A stretch of 64,000 nucleotides of DNA from Nocardia sp. CY41 (GTDB lineage Bacteria > Actinomycetota > Actinomycetes > Mycobacteriales > Mycobacteriaceae): positions 1 to 64,000 of the forward strand of contig NZ_VUOS01000009.1 in NCBI RefSeq assembly GCF_009829325.1, written 5' to 3'. A program made the position numbers and the translations under genes. Shown here in pieces: positions 7,406 to 16,637 of this stretch. The notes beneath the pieces were generated by a model. It was not told the DNA's origin and did not search any database. It saw only the letters and a program-made list of their open reading frames with translations. Positions within the stretch are counted from its first letter, which is position 1. Every line of letters starts with the position of its first letter.

Positions 7406-8827
7406 TCAGGGCTTTCCGACGCTGCGGGCGCGCTGCGCCTGATCGACCGGCGACGCTCCCGGCCCGTACGGGGCGGTGATGGTCGTGGCGCCGGTGCGCC
7501 AGCGCCGGGCCATCGAGCGCAAGACGACGATCGCACCCACCGTCATGCCGATGTACACCAGCAGCACGCTGATATAGCTCCACCACAGGCCGGTGCTCGT
7601 GCTGGCGGCGTCGGTGGTGCGCAGCACCTGCCACACCGTCCACGGCTGGCGGCCCACTTCCGTGGCGATCCAGCCGCACTCCAGCGCGAGAATCGCCAAG
7701 GGCCCCGCCGCTACCGCAGCGCCCAGGAACCAGCGTTCGGCCAGCAGGTCGCGCCGCCGCCAGCGCAGCAGCCAGAACACGGTCACCATGAGCGCGAGCA
7801 GGGTGCCGATGGCGACCATGCTCTGGAAGGCGAGATGGGTGAGGTTGACCGGCGGCCGATCCTCCGGAGGTATGGCGTCCAGACCGGGGACCGGGGCGGT
7901 CAGGGAATTGCGGGCGATGATCGAACCCAGGCGCGGAATCTCGAGCGCTCCCCTGACCTCACCGTCGACGAGCATGCCGCCCAATCGCAACGGGGCAGGC
8001 CCTTCCGCGACGGGGGCGAGTTCGAACGCGGCCAGCTTGGACGGTTGCGTGTCGTGCACGCGCATCCCGAGCACATGTCCGATGAGGGGCTGCGCGAGCG
8101 CAGCGACGGTTGCGAAGACGAACGGGACGGTGAATCCCAGCCGGTGATGTGCGTCGCGGCGTCCCCGCAACAGACCGGCCGCGTAGACCCCGGACACCAG
8201 GAACCCGACCACCATGAACGCTCCGACCCACATGTGCGCGAACTGCAGATAGACGCCGTCGTTGAACATCGCGCGCCACGGGTTCACGTCGGTCACCTCG
8301 CCGTCGACGACGCGGAAGCCGGTCGGGTTGTTCATCCACGCGTTGACGCTGACGACGCAGAAGGTGCCGACCACCCCCGCGAGGCCCATCGGCACGAGCA
8401 TGGCGAGGTGCAGGCGGGGCGCCATGCGACCCCAGCCATAGAGGTAGATGCCCAAGAAGATCGCTTCGATGAAGAACGAGAGCCCTTCGAAGGCGAACGG
8501 CAAGCCCAGCACGTCGCCGTAGCGTCCCATCAGTCCCGGCCACAACAGGCCCATTTCGAAGCTCAGCACCGTTCCGGAGACCGCGCCGATCGCGAACAGT
8601 ATCGCCGACACCGTCGCCCACCGTTTCGCCAAGCCCAAGGCCGTACGGTCGTCGCGCACGATGCCACGGCGATGCACGACGTAGATCATGGCGGGGAACG
8701 CGACCCCGAAGCAGGCGAGCACGATGTGCCAGCCCAGTGAGAATGCCATTTGCTGGCGCGCGGGCAGCAAACCGGGCGGACCCTCTGCCGACGCCTGGTA
8801 GAGCGCGGCGAGCGTGCTCGACACCAT
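7406..8827 (-). CDS. cydA: Cytochrome bd ubiquinol/menaquinol oxidase subunit I (CydA)
   Basis: Heme-binding subunit of cytochrome bd. The 473-residue product has nine or so membrane segments. Visible landmarks are RQQMAFSLGWHIVLACFG (the conserved N-terminal His for the high-spin heme), the GRYGDVLGLPFAFEG segment, WMNNPTGF, and the GRQPWTVWQVLRT motif near the C-terminus. The quinol-binding Q-loop between PLIGHVLG and the GRQPW motif is of the short type. ATG at 8827 has AAAGGGG upstream; an 11-residue in-frame extension is Arg-rich and was dropped. First gene of the cyd operon. Confidence 0.95.
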   Translation of the reverse strand: MVSSTLAALYQASAEGPPGLLPARQQMAFSLGWHIVLACFGVAFPAMIYVVHRRGIVRDDRTALGLAKRWATVSAILFAIGAVSGTVLSFEMGLLWPGLMGRYGDVLGLPFAFEGLSFFIEAIFLGIYLYGWGRMAPRLHLAMLVPMGLAGVVGTFCVVSVNAWMNNPTGFRVVDGEVTDVNPWRAMFNDGVYLQFAHMWVGAFMVVGFLVSGVYAAGLLRGRRDAHHRLGFTVPFVFATVAALAQPLIGHVLGMRVHDTQPSKLAAFELAPVAEGPAPLRLGGMLVDGEVRGALEIPRLGSIIARNSLTAPVPGLDAIPPEDRPPVNLTHLAFQSMVAIGTLLALMVTVFWLLRWRRRDLLAERWFLGAAVAAGPLAILALECGWIATEVGRQPWTVWQVLRTTDAASTSTGLWWSYISVLLVYIGMTVGAIVVLRSMARRWRTGATTITAPYGPGASPVDQAQRARSVGKP

Positions 8828-9027
8828 GGCAGCCCCTTTCCGCATTCGCGGGCGCCGCATGCCTCACGCGCATCCGGCCCTTCCGCGGATATCCCCCTTT
8901 TGCACCTCGCCAACCACGCGAAGTAGCACGGATCCGAGTGCTCGGCGTAGCGGAGCCATCGCGTGGAGAGCGCTCGAGTGGCCGACTCGCCGCGAACCTG
9001 ATGGGATCGGGGCAGGGAGGATTGCCG

Positions 9028-9382
9028 ATGCCGAATTCTCGGCGTGATCGACGCCGATGGTTGTCCGGGGTCATGGGCGGTCTGGTCGCCACGATGTCGG
9101 TGGTCGGATGCGACACCGGCGACGGTCCGCCGGCCGGGTTCCCAAGCGACGCCACCACGTCGCCGGTGGCGCCGTTGCCGCCACAGCCGTGGACACCGGC
9201 CGAACTCACCTATCATCCGTGCAGCGTGCTCGGCCCGGACGATGTCGCCCGCTACGTGCTTGCCATCAGGAGGATCGTTCTATCTGGGAATCGCCGTATC
9301 CGGGATAGCGACGGGCGTCGACTGGGACGTGTGCGCCAAAACCGTCGACGTCGCCACCACTATCGCCGCACGCCTGCGCTGA
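9028..9382 (+). pseudogene. Broken DUF3558-type lipoprotein gene
   Basis: Begins well: a GGGAGG ribosome site, then a Sec signal ending in the lipobox VVGC (Cys 24 or so), a Pro-rich linker and the DUF3558 hallmark YHPCSVLGPDDVARYVL. After about base 9262 this frame degenerates into Arg-rich sequence, while the family's C-terminal end continues in the next frame (SFYLGIAVSGIATGVDWDVC, then KTVDVATTIAARLR and TGA at 9380). The central portion of the domain, normally about 60-80 residues, is missing. So there is an internal deletion plus a frame change. The intact family is cell-wall-anchored and specific to mycolic-acid actinobacteria. Confidence 0.7.
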
Positions 9383-9532
9383 CCGGAGATTGCGGTGCAT
9401 GGTGCTCGATCGGCCTACGCCAGACCATGCGGTTACCGCCCGATCTCGACGCACTCCTGCATCCGGCGGCATAATCCCGCCGGATGCTGCGCTTGCCACG
9501 GATAACGGCCTGTTGTCCGTGCCAACGCGAAC

Positions 9533-10756
9533 CTACGGGTTGACCGACAAGGTGCCCCGCGGCCCGGCAGTGGCCCCGGAGTCCGGCACCCCCGCGTAGT
9601 CGGGCAGTTCGACGCCGTGGATGGCACGTTCGATCAGTTCGGTGAACCATTCGCCCTCGAAATCGGGACTCGGCTCGACGTCCGGGCCGGGGACGTCACG
9701 GCTGCGCGCGTGCAACCGGCCGATCTCCTGGTTGGCCTCGACGAACGAGCGCATCCGCCGCTCGTAGCCGCCGAACCCGGCCTCCGGGTCCCATCCGGCG
9801 GCAGCCAGCTCTCCGGCCAGCAGGTAGGCGCCGACCAGGGCCAGCCCCGTGCCCTGCCCGGACATCGGCGACGAACTGAACGCCGCGTCCCCGAGCAGCC
9901 CCACCCGCCCGCTCGACCAGCGCTCCATCACCACCTGGGCGACCTGGTCGAGGTAGAAGTCCGGGGAGTCGTCCAGGTGCGCGAGGATGCGCGGGGTCAA
10001 CCAGCCGAGGCCCGCCATCCGCTCACGCAGCAGACGCTTCTGGGCCGCGACATCACGGTAGTCGACTTCGAACTCGATTGCGGGGAAGCAGAACATGGCC
10101 ATAGCCCGGGTGGCGTCCTGGATCGGCCGCAGGCCCGCGGAGCGCCCGGACTCCTGGTACTCGAGCAGCCAGCGGTCAAGCCCGAACTCGTTGGGCACAC
10201 TGTAGAAGGCCAGTACGTGCCCGAGATGGCGGACGAACCGCTCGCGCGGCCCGAAGACCATCGCTCGCAGCGCCGAGTGCAGCCCGTCCGCCCCGACCAC
10301 CAGCTCGAATCGCCGCCGGTCGCCGCCCGCGAAGACCACGTCTACCCCGTCGACGTCCTGGGTGAGCTTGGCGATCCGGTCACCGAAGACGTATTCCACA
10401 CCGTCGCGGGTGTCGTCGTAGAGCACCCGGGACAGGTCCCCGCGCAGGATCTCGATCTCCGCGATGAAACCGTCGCCACCATCGTCATCCGCGCGGTAGG
10501 TCTCCAGCACGTTCCCATCCACGTCCACGGTGTGTGCGCCGGCGGTCTCGGTGCGGGCCGCGCGCACAGCCGCGTCCAGCCCCATCCGCCGGATGACCTC
10601 CTTGGCCACCCCGCGCGCGTCCACCGCCTGCCCACCGGGCCGCAGCTCGGCGGCCCGCTCCACCACGGTCACCTCGGCCCCCCGCCGGCGCAGCCAGTGC
10701 GCCAACGCGGGCCCCGCGATACTCGCCCCCGCCACCAACACCCTGATACCGCTCAC
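9533..10756 (-). CDS. FAD-dependent aromatic-ring-type monooxygenase (PHBH fold)
   Basis: A 407-residue class A flavoprotein monooxygenase. The dinucleotide-binding motif is VLVAGASIAGPALAHWLRRR at the N-terminus, the second FAD motif is VVGADGLHSALR near residue 155, and the GLLGDAAFSSSPMSGQGTG motif (GD binding FAD ribityl) is near residue 290. It is close in style to TetX-like and polyketide or rifampicin-hydroxylating enzymes, but the substrate cannot be read from the sequence. It stands alone between a broken gene and a gene-poor region. Start MSGIRVLVAG is the natural one. Confidence 0.9.
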   Translation of the reverse strand: MSGIRVLVAGASIAGPALAHWLRRRGAEVTVVERAAELRPGGQAVDARGVAKEVIRRMGLDAAVRAARTETAGAHTVDVDGNVLETYRADDDGGDGFIAEIEILRGDLSRVLYDDTRDGVEYVFGDRIAKLTQDVDGVDVVFAGGDRRRFELVVGADGLHSALRAMVFGPRERFVRHLGHVLAFYSVPNEFGLDRWLLEYQESGRSAGLRPIQDATRAMAMFCFPAIEFEVDYRDVAAQKRLLRERMAGLGWLTPRILAHLDDSPDFYLDQVAQVVMERWSSGRVGLLGDAAFSSSPMSGQGTGLALVGAYLLAGELAAAGWDPEAGFGGYERRMRSFVEANQEIGRLHARSRDVPGPDVEPSPDFEGEWFTELIERAIHGVELPDYAGVPDSGATAGPRGTLSVNP

Positions 10757-11549
10757 CGCGCCCCCTGTGTCCTCGTCCGGATGGTTTTGCTCGGGCTCGC
10801 GTCGTCGGTCACGCCCCGAATTCTGTTCACCGCGTCAGCGCTTATGCCGTCGAGCGATACGTAAAAGCCCGGAGTCGACTTCCGCATCCAAGTACCTCAA
10901 TCTGTTTCTTCCCGCGCTGGAACGGTCCCGGCACGGGCTCACCGCTGTCGATGTATCCAGCGGTATCGACGACGGATCCACGCAGAATTCATCGGTGCAG
11001 CCGAATAGTCGGTGCAGCCGAATAGCTGTCGACGCGCCTGCGAACGCCCTGGACCCGGCATAATGGTGCGCCTCGCCGGCCACGTCCCAGTCGCCGGACA
11101 CACTTGCCAACGACGTCGGATTCGCCGATGCCAAAAGAAGTCGGCCGCGCGGTCGAACGCCTGGCCCGCAATGCGGGGAGTGCTTCGAGCCGGCCGGCCA
11201 GTTCTGGGCGGGTGGGGGATGTCCGGGCGTGCCCGATCCGCACCGGCGGCTTGGTCGGGCGCGTCGGGACCACCGACAGGGTGGGGCGACGGCTGCTGAG
11301 CCGCACACAGCCCCGGGCGCGGTCGCGATCATTTTCGAGTCCTCCGGCCGAGGCAAATGCTGCCGGAACGTCGTCGGATGTCACCGCGCTGCGAACACCG
11401 GAAACGTGCGGAATGAGTCGGCTTGCCCGATTCGGCAGAACCCGTGCCATTGCCCGGCGCAGCGCCTGGCGGACCGTGTCGCGACAACCCGGAGCGGCGC
11501 CGCTCCGGCGGGAACAGCGACGCGCCGCGCACGCCTGGCTTCCGTCACC
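10757..11549. other. Gene-poor stretch of about 790 bases
   Basis: Open frames are present on both strands but none shows a family, a ribosome site or a consistent codon pattern. It contains a 17-bp tandem duplication (listed separately). The best reading is decayed sequence between two minus-strand genes. Confidence 0.5.
10992..11025. repeat. 17-bp perfect tandem duplication
   Basis: The unit TCGGTGCAGCCGAATAG occurs twice back to back (10992-11008 and 11009-11025). It lies in the gene-poor stretch and shows no inverted symmetry, so a replication-slippage duplication is the simplest explanation. Confidence 0.85.
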
Positions 11550-12641
11550 TCACCAGGTAAGGACCGGTTTGACGACCATGCCCGCACGTTGGTCCGCGAG
11601 CGCGGCATTGATGTCGGAATGCGGGTACGTCGTGACGAGCCGGTCGATGGGGAACCGTCCGGCGGCATGCAGGTCCAGCAGGTGCGGGATGAAGGTCGCG
11701 GGCACCGCGTCGCCTTCCAGGCAACCGCGAATCGCTTTGCCGCCCATTACGATGTCCCGCAGGTCGATCTCGGGGACCCCGGTACCCAGGCCTACCGCGA
11801 CGACGGTGCCGCCGATCGCCGCTCCGGCAGCCGCGGTGGCGAGCACCCGCGCCGACCCGGTGGTGTCGAGAGCGTGCGTCGCCCCGCCGTCGGTCAGCTT
11901 CCGAATCGCGGGCACGACATCGTCGGCTGCCGGATCCAGGGCGGCGGTGGCTCCCAGTTCCAGCGCAAGCGCCCGCCGCTCCTGTGACGGTTCCACCACC
12001 ACCAGTTCGGCGACCTCGCACACCAGCGCCGCCAGCACGCCCGCCATCCCCACCGCGCCCGCGCCGTAGACGACGACGCGGGAATCCCCGTCCGGGCGCA
12101 GCACGTTGAGCACCGCTCCGGCGCCGGTGAGGAACCCGCAGCCCAGCGGGGCGAGGACGGTCGGCTCGACTTCGGTGTCGACGACCACGGTGTTGTCGGC
12201 GGTGGTCAAGGCATACGCGGCGAAGCTGGATTGCCCGAAGAACCCGTCCCGCACGGGGGTTCCCGCGACGGTGACCCGGGCGGATCGGTCCGCCCGGGCG
12301 CCGAATTGATTGAGTTTCACCGCTCGCACGCAATACGCCGGCCGTCCCGCTCGGCAGTTGCGGCACGTGCCGCAGTGCCGGAAGGTCAGCACGACCCGGT
12401 CGCCGGGCCGCACACCGGTCACCGCCGCGCCGACGGCCTCCACCACTCCGGCGCCTTCGTGCCCGAGCAGCACCGGATGGTCGGTCGCGCCCGCCGCCCT
12501 GGTGACCAGGTCGGTGTGGCAGATACCGGTGGCCTGGATTCGGACGCGGATCTCGTCGTCCCTGGGGTCGTCGATCTCGACGGTTTCGACGGTGAACGGC
12601 GCGGCCGGGTCGCGCGAGAGCACCGCGGTGGTGGTCACCAT
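11550..12641 (-). CDS. Zinc-dependent NAD(P) alcohol dehydrogenase (aryl/benzyl-alcohol type)
   Basis: A 363-residue medium-chain dehydrogenase. Catalytic zinc ligands are visible in TGICHTDLV and GHEGAGVV, and a complete structural-zinc loop in HCGTCRNCRAGRPAYC. The Rossmann motif VVYGAGAVGMAG lies near residue 195. The layout (long structural loop, GFFGQSSFAAYAL) is that of the aryl-alcohol dehydrogenase group. It starts three bases after the stop of the DUF4334 gene, so the two form an operon that would be controlled by the divergent TetR. The substrate is unknown; the GXWXG/DUF4334 partner is often found with alcohol or aldehyde metabolism genes. Confidence 0.92.
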   Translation of the reverse strand: MVTTTAVLSRDPAAPFTVETVEIDDPRDDEIRVRIQATGICHTDLVTRAAGATDHPVLLGHEGAGVVEAVGAAVTGVRPGDRVVLTFRHCGTCRNCRAGRPAYCVRAVKLNQFGARADRSARVTVAGTPVRDGFFGQSSFAAYALTTADNTVVVDTEVEPTVLAPLGCGFLTGAGAVLNVLRPDGDSRVVVYGAGAVGMAGVLAALVCEVAELVVVEPSQERRALALELGATAALDPAADDVVPAIRKLTDGGATHALDTTGSARVLATAAAGAAIGGTVVAVGLGTGVPEIDLRDIVMGGKAIRGCLEGDAVPATFIPHLLDLHAAGRFPIDRLVTTYPHSDINAALADQRAGMVVKPVLTW

Positions 12642-12644
12642 AGG

Positions 12645-13121
12645 TCAGGCCCGCTCGAGCAGGAAGTAGAAGTACTCGCCGTCGGCGAGCACCAGATCGG
12701 GCCGGCCGTTCATGATGCCCATCAGCGTGTTCTCGTCCAGCCATTTGAAGTGGTCGAAGACCGGGCGGCTGTCGTAGACCATGGTGGCGGTCACCTCACC
12801 GCGGAATTCGATGTTCCACAGCGTGGCTTCCCCACCGCCGCCGAGCTCGACGTCGGAGAACAGCGATCCGTCCTCCGCGCGGCAGATCAACGGCTTCGCG
12901 TCCAGCAGACTGTGAAAGGTCTTGCCGTACCAGCGGCTCACCGACAACGCTTTGCGCAGCGGATGCCCGGTCGGGAATGCCGCCCCTTTCCATTCGCCCA
13001 GGATGTCCTCGGCGCGCGCTACCGGCAGATCGGCCCACAACGCATCCAGCTCGGCCGCCGTCACCCCGCTCTCCCGCTCGGCGAGATCTCGCCAGCCAGT
13101 CCCCACAGAGCCCATAACCAT
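12645..13121 (-). CDS. GXWXG/DUF4334 domain protein
   Basis: About 158 residues. The GXWXG motif appears as GEWKGAAFPTGHP near residue 40, followed by SRWYGKTFHSLLDAKPLIC. The C-terminal DUF4334 part contains VYDSRPVFDHFKWLDENTLMG. Function of the family is unknown. Two starts are close: ATG at 13121 (used) after GGGGAACGAGG, and ATG at 13115, where GAGG would be better spaced; a longer frame to 13208 would run through the TetR operator and is rejected. First gene of the operon with the alcohol dehydrogenase. Confidence 0.85.
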   Translation of the reverse strand: MVMGSVGTGWRDLAERESGVTAAELDALWADLPVARAEDILGEWKGAAFPTGHPLRKALSVSRWYGKTFHSLLDAKPLICRAEDGSLFSDVELGGGGEATLWNIEFRGEVTATMVYDSRPVFDHFKWLDENTLMGIMNGRPDLVLADGEYFYFLLERA

Positions 13122-13141
13122 CCTCGTTCCCCGGTGCAGTT

Positions 13142-13189
13142 CCAGAACCTTTTGGTTCGGCAACTGTATATCCGAACCAAATGGTTCGG
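13142..13189. promoter_or_regulatory. TetR operator region, two palindromes
   Basis: An 18-bp palindrome, CCGAACCA-N2-TGGTTCGG (13172-13189), sits 17 bases before the tetR start. A second, weaker copy (CCAGAACC-N4-GGTTCGG, 13142-13160) lies beside the DUF4334 start. The inner arms also pair with each other (TTGGTTCGG and CCGAACCAA). The site lies between divergent genes, so the TetR protein probably represses both its own gene and the DUF4334/dehydrogenase operon. Confidence 0.85.
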
Positions 13190-13206
13190 CAAGATAGGAT
13201 GCGGCC

Positions 13207-13788
13207 ATGCGCGCAGCAGGTCAGGCCACCCGCGAACGAATCCTCGTCGCGGCCAAAGCGGAGTTCGCCCGGTACGGCATTGCCGGAGCGCGCATCAATC
13301 GCATCGCCGACGCCGCCAAGGCGAGCAAGGACCGCCTCTACGCGTACTTCGCGGGCAAAGACGAGCTGTACGCGGCGGTCACCGAGGAATGGGTCACCCA
13401 GACCACCGACGAGACCGCCCTCGACGCCGCGGACCTGCCCGGTTACGTGGGCCGGCTCTTCGACCACTACGTCACCCACCCCGACAACGCCCGGCTCCAG
13501 GCCTGGGCCGAGATCGAACAGACCCACATACCCGCCGCCGAAGAGGCCATCCACCGGATCATCGCGGGAAAATTGGCCGAGATCCGCCGTGGACAGGACC
13601 AGGGGCTGGTCACCGGGGAGTTCCAACCCATCACCCTGGTCGTCATGCTGACCGACCTCGCTCGCACGGCAGCCATGCACGCCACCCGCACCGACCATCA
13701 CAACGTCGCCAAACGGCGCGCCGCCACCGTACTGGCCGCTCGTCGGCTGACCAGCCCGCAGGTGGGCCCGGCGCAGGACCATCGTTAG
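13207..13788 (+). CDS. TetR-family repressor of the DUF4334/alcohol dehydrogenase operon
   Basis: A 193-residue regulator. The N-terminal helix-turn-helix spans residues 8-55 (TRERILVAAKAEFARYGIAG, then INRIADAAKASKDRLYAYF), typical of TetR. The C-terminal ligand domain is of the TetR_C type with no recognised inducer motif. It is divergent from the DUF4334 gene, with a double palindrome in the intergenic region. The inducer may be an alcohol, aldehyde or their precursor, judged only from the neighbouring dehydrogenase. Confidence 0.9.
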   Translation: MRAAGQATRERILVAAKAEFARYGIAGARINRIADAAKASKDRLYAYFAGKDELYAAVTEEWVTQTTDETALDAADLPGYVGRLFDHYVTHPDNARLQAWAEIEQTHIPAAEEAIHRIIAGKLAEIRRGQDQGLVTGEFQPITLVVMLTDLARTAAMHATRTDHHNVAKRRAATVLAARRLTSPQVGPAQDHR

Positions 13789-13956
13789 CGCGCAGTGCTT
13801 GCCGAGCCGACCCACCAGGTGGTGGGCTGGGGGCAGCGTCACATCACCCATGCCTCGAGACCGCTCGCGGTGTCTCCCGGGAAGAAAGGCGGTGCAGCAG
13901 GTAGGCGCCGGTGGATGACCGGGCGGATCAGCGCCGAGAAGACGAGGGAGAAACGC

Positions 13957-15900
13957 ATGACCGAGTTCGAACGCGCACCGCGGCTCACGGCGTTTCCACG
14001 CATCGATGACTACGGATTCATCTCCGATTGCGAGGTCACCGCGCTGATCTCCCCCAGCGGAGCCATCGAGTGGATGTGTCTGCCGCGGATGGACTCTCCG
14101 AGTGTCTTCGCGGCCATCCTCGATCGTTCCGCCGGCTCTTTCCGGTTCGCTCCCGCCGACTTCATGGTGCCCACCGATCGCCGCTACATCCCGGGCACGA
14201 TGGTCATGGAGACGAGCTGGCGCAGCGGCGACGGATGGGCGACGGTGCGCGACGTGCTCCTGGTCGGGCCGTGGCGGCACCAGACACCGGGGCGCAGCGC
14301 CCACCGGCGCACGCCCACGGACTACGACGCCGAGCACATCCTGCTGCGGACGGTGCACTGCGAGACCGGGCAGATCCAATTCGGGCTCGATTGCCAACCG
14401 GCGTTCGACTACGGCAGGTATCGCGCCCGGTGGAACTACCTCGGCAGTTATTACCTCGCACAGGCCGCAGCCGATGGGACCGACCTGCAGCTGACGTTGA
14501 GCACCGACATGCGCCTGGGCTTGGAAGGCACCCATGCGGTCGCCCGCACCCTGCTGAAGACCGGTGACACGCGCTTCTGCGCGCTGGCCTGGGGAAGTCG
14601 CGACGCTCCCGGCGACGTCGAGGAGGCCGAGGAGCGGCTGCTGCGGACGATCCACCACTGGCGGCATTGGCTGGCCGGCGGGCGATTTCCGGACCACCCG
14701 TGGACCGCGGAACTCACTCGCAGCGCGCTGACCCTCAAAGGGTTGACCTTCGCCCCCACCGGCGCCGTCGCCGCGGCCGCCACCACGTCGTTGCCGGAAA
14801 CCCCTGGTGGAGAGCGCAATTGGGATTATCGCTATTCCTGGATCCGCGACTCCGCTTTCGCCTTGTGGGGCCTGTACACCTTGGGCTTCACCTGGGAGGC
14901 GAACGACTTCTTCTCCTATATCCTCGACCTGACCGAAGAAGCCCGGGACATGCAGATCGTCTACGGCATCGGCGGCGAAACCGACCTCACCGAGCAGATA
15001 CTCCCCCATCTACGCGGCTACGACAACGCGAGCCCGGTGCGCATCGGTAACGGGGCATACCGGCAACGCCAGCACGACGTGTGGGGCGCGGCTCTGGACG
15101 CGGTCTACCTCTACGGCCGACATCAAGATCAAATCGATGCGCGGGCCTGGCCGCTGCTCGGCCGTGCGGTCAAGAGCGCCCTCACCTACTGGCGCGAGCC
15201 AGACCACGGTATCTGGGAGGTTCGCGGCGAGCCTCGGCACTTCACCTCGAGCAAGGTCATGTGCTGGGTCGCCGCCGATCGCGGCGCTCGGCTGGCCCGC
15301 ATCCACCAGGACCTGGAACGCGCCCAGCGCTGGCAGAAGGCCGCCGACGAAATCCACGCCGACATCTGCGCCCATGCCGTCGACTCTCGTGGGGTGTTCA
15401 CCCAGTATTACGGCAGCACGTCGCTGGATGCGTCGACCCTGCTCATCCCCCTGGTTCGTTTCCTGCCGCCCGACGACGAGCGAGTGCGCAACACCGTGCT
15501 CGCGATCGCCGAGGAACTGACCGAAGACGGCCTCGTCGTGCGATATCGCGTCGACGAGACCGACGACGGATGCGCCGGGGAAGAAGGCGCTTTCACGATC
15601 TGCTCGTTCTGGTTGGTGTCCGCGCTCTCGGAGATCGGCGAGAAGAAGCGCGCGAAGCAGCTGTGCGAGAAACTACTCGGCTACGCCAGTCCCCTGGGTC
15701 TCTACGCCGAGGAGATCGACCCGCGAACCGGCCGGCATTGGGGCAACTACCCGCAGGCGTTCACCCACCTGGCCCTGATCAACGCGGTGATGCACGTCAT
15801 CCAAGACGAACAAGCGATCCTGCGGCAGGCTCTCGGTGGTGAGTCCATCGCTCCGCGGCTGGATGACGCACCACTCACGCGCGGATATATCCACCGCTGA
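13957..15900 (+). CDS. Glycoside hydrolase family 15 enzyme (mycobacterial trehalase-like)
   Basis: A 647-residue cytoplasmic hydrolase related to the GH15 trehalase of mycobacteria and to glucoamylases. The N-terminal beta-domain begins RIDDYGFISDCEVTALIS and ALISPSGAIEWMCLPRMDSP. The (alpha/alpha)6 catalytic domain carries ERNWDYRYSWIRDSAFALWG near residue 290 and the C-terminal EEGAFTICSFWLVSAL, where the family's catalytic glutamate lies. Start at 13957 follows GAGGGAG; a 54-residue in-frame extension upstream is low in family-like sequence. It likely acts on trehalose or short alpha-glucans, and two more glucosidases (GH1 and GH13) lie within 13 kb. Confidence 0.9.
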   Translation: MTEFERAPRLTAFPRIDDYGFISDCEVTALISPSGAIEWMCLPRMDSPSVFAAILDRSAGSFRFAPADFMVPTDRRYIPGTMVMETSWRSGDGWATVRDVLLVGPWRHQTPGRSAHRRTPTDYDAEHILLRTVHCETGQIQFGLDCQPAFDYGRYRARWNYLGSYYLAQAAADGTDLQLTLSTDMRLGLEGTHAVARTLLKTGDTRFCALAWGSRDAPGDVEEAEERLLRTIHHWRHWLAGGRFPDHPWTAELTRSALTLKGLTFAPTGAVAAAATTSLPETPGGERNWDYRYSWIRDSAFALWGLYTLGFTWEANDFFSYILDLTEEARDMQIVYGIGGETDLTEQILPHLRGYDNASPVRIGNGAYRQRQHDVWGAALDAVYLYGRHQDQIDARAWPLLGRAVKSALTYWREPDHGIWEVRGEPRHFTSSKVMCWVAADRGARLARIHQDLERAQRWQKAADEIHADICAHAVDSRGVFTQYYGSTSLDASTLLIPLVRFLPPDDERVRNTVLAIAEELTEDGLVVRYRVDETDDGCAGEEGAFTICSFWLVSALSEIGEKKRAKQLCEKLLGYASPLGLYAEEIDPRTGRHWGNYPQAFTHLALINAVMHVIQDEQAILRQALGGESIAPRLDDAPLTRGYIHR

Positions 15901-16001
15901 CCCGAGTGACGAAATTCCTTGCTACTCAATGGTGGGGGTTTCTCGTATAAGGCCGAGTCACTTACTATCACGTCCGACTGTTAACAGGACTAAGGAATTC
16001 A

Positions 16002-16637
16002 TTGAGAGGCTCGACGATGGCGATGCTCGGCATCGCCGCGACCGCGGCTTTCGGCATCACCGCCGCACCCGCGACCGCAGACCAGGTGGCAGACAAATCT
16101 CGCGTCGTCGAGACCGAGGACGGCTGGGAGTTGCGGATCAGCAAGACCGCGGAAGACCTGCAGCGCGTACCCAATCTCGCCGCGACGCCGTTCACCCGGG
16201 AGGGGTTCGTCACCTTGTCGGCGGCGGCCGATATCGGTGGCGAGGGACGGGAGGCGGTGAACTCCGGAACGCTGCAGCTGGGGTACCAGATCGGCTGCCA
16301 GGCCGATGTCTCCAACGGCCTTACCGTGGGCTTGTCCGGGGCGATCGGCCCGAACGCCATGGTGACCGTCGCCCCCTCGCCCGGCCTCGCGGTCGGCGGC
16401 AGCGCGCTCGCTCTGCCCAGCATGTCCACGACCATCAAGCCCGGGACCATCACCAGCATCACGCTCGGCACGAAACCGCTTGCGGGGCCGCATGGTTCCA
16501 TCTCCGTCGATCAGATCCAGATCAAGATCGATGCGTGCGCGGGTGCGGTGAGCCTGCGCTCGTTCGCGATCGTCTCGATCTCCACGGCTACGGCCGACAA
16601 TTCGGTCGCCGTCTACGGTGACCCGATATGGCTGTGA
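16002..16637 (+). CDS. MspA-family porin
   Basis: An outer-membrane-type channel of mycolic-acid bacteria. The protein has a signal peptide (MAMLGIAATAAFGITAAPATA) and mature sequence with the MspA pattern: WELRISKTAEDLQRVPNLA, REGFVTLSAAADIGG, LQLGYQIGCQADVSNGL, then the C-terminal FAIVSISTATADNSVAVYGDP. Length (211) matches MspA. Translation probably starts at TTG (16002), which has AAGGA five bases upstream and adds an Arg to the signal; ATG at 16017 is the alternative. The next gene overlaps its stop by ten bases. Confidence 0.92.
   Translation: MRGSTMAMLGIAATAAFGITAAPATADQVADKSRVVETEDGWELRISKTAEDLQRVPNLAATPFTREGFVTLSAAADIGGEGREAVNSGTLQLGYQIGCQADVSNGLTVGLSGAIGPNAMVTVAPSPGLAVGGSALALPSMSTTIKPGTITSITLGTKPLAGPHGSISVDQIQIKIDACAGAVSLRSFAIVSISTATADNSVAVYGDPIWL

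Noticed and set aside
10757..11549. Possible genes in the 790-base gap
   Set aside because: Several frames are open but none shows a family, ribosome site or codon bias that separates it from the others.
12796..15009. 737-codon minus-strand frame across tetR and the GH15 gene
   Set aside because: It runs antisense through two recognised genes and their operator and has no recognisable domain.
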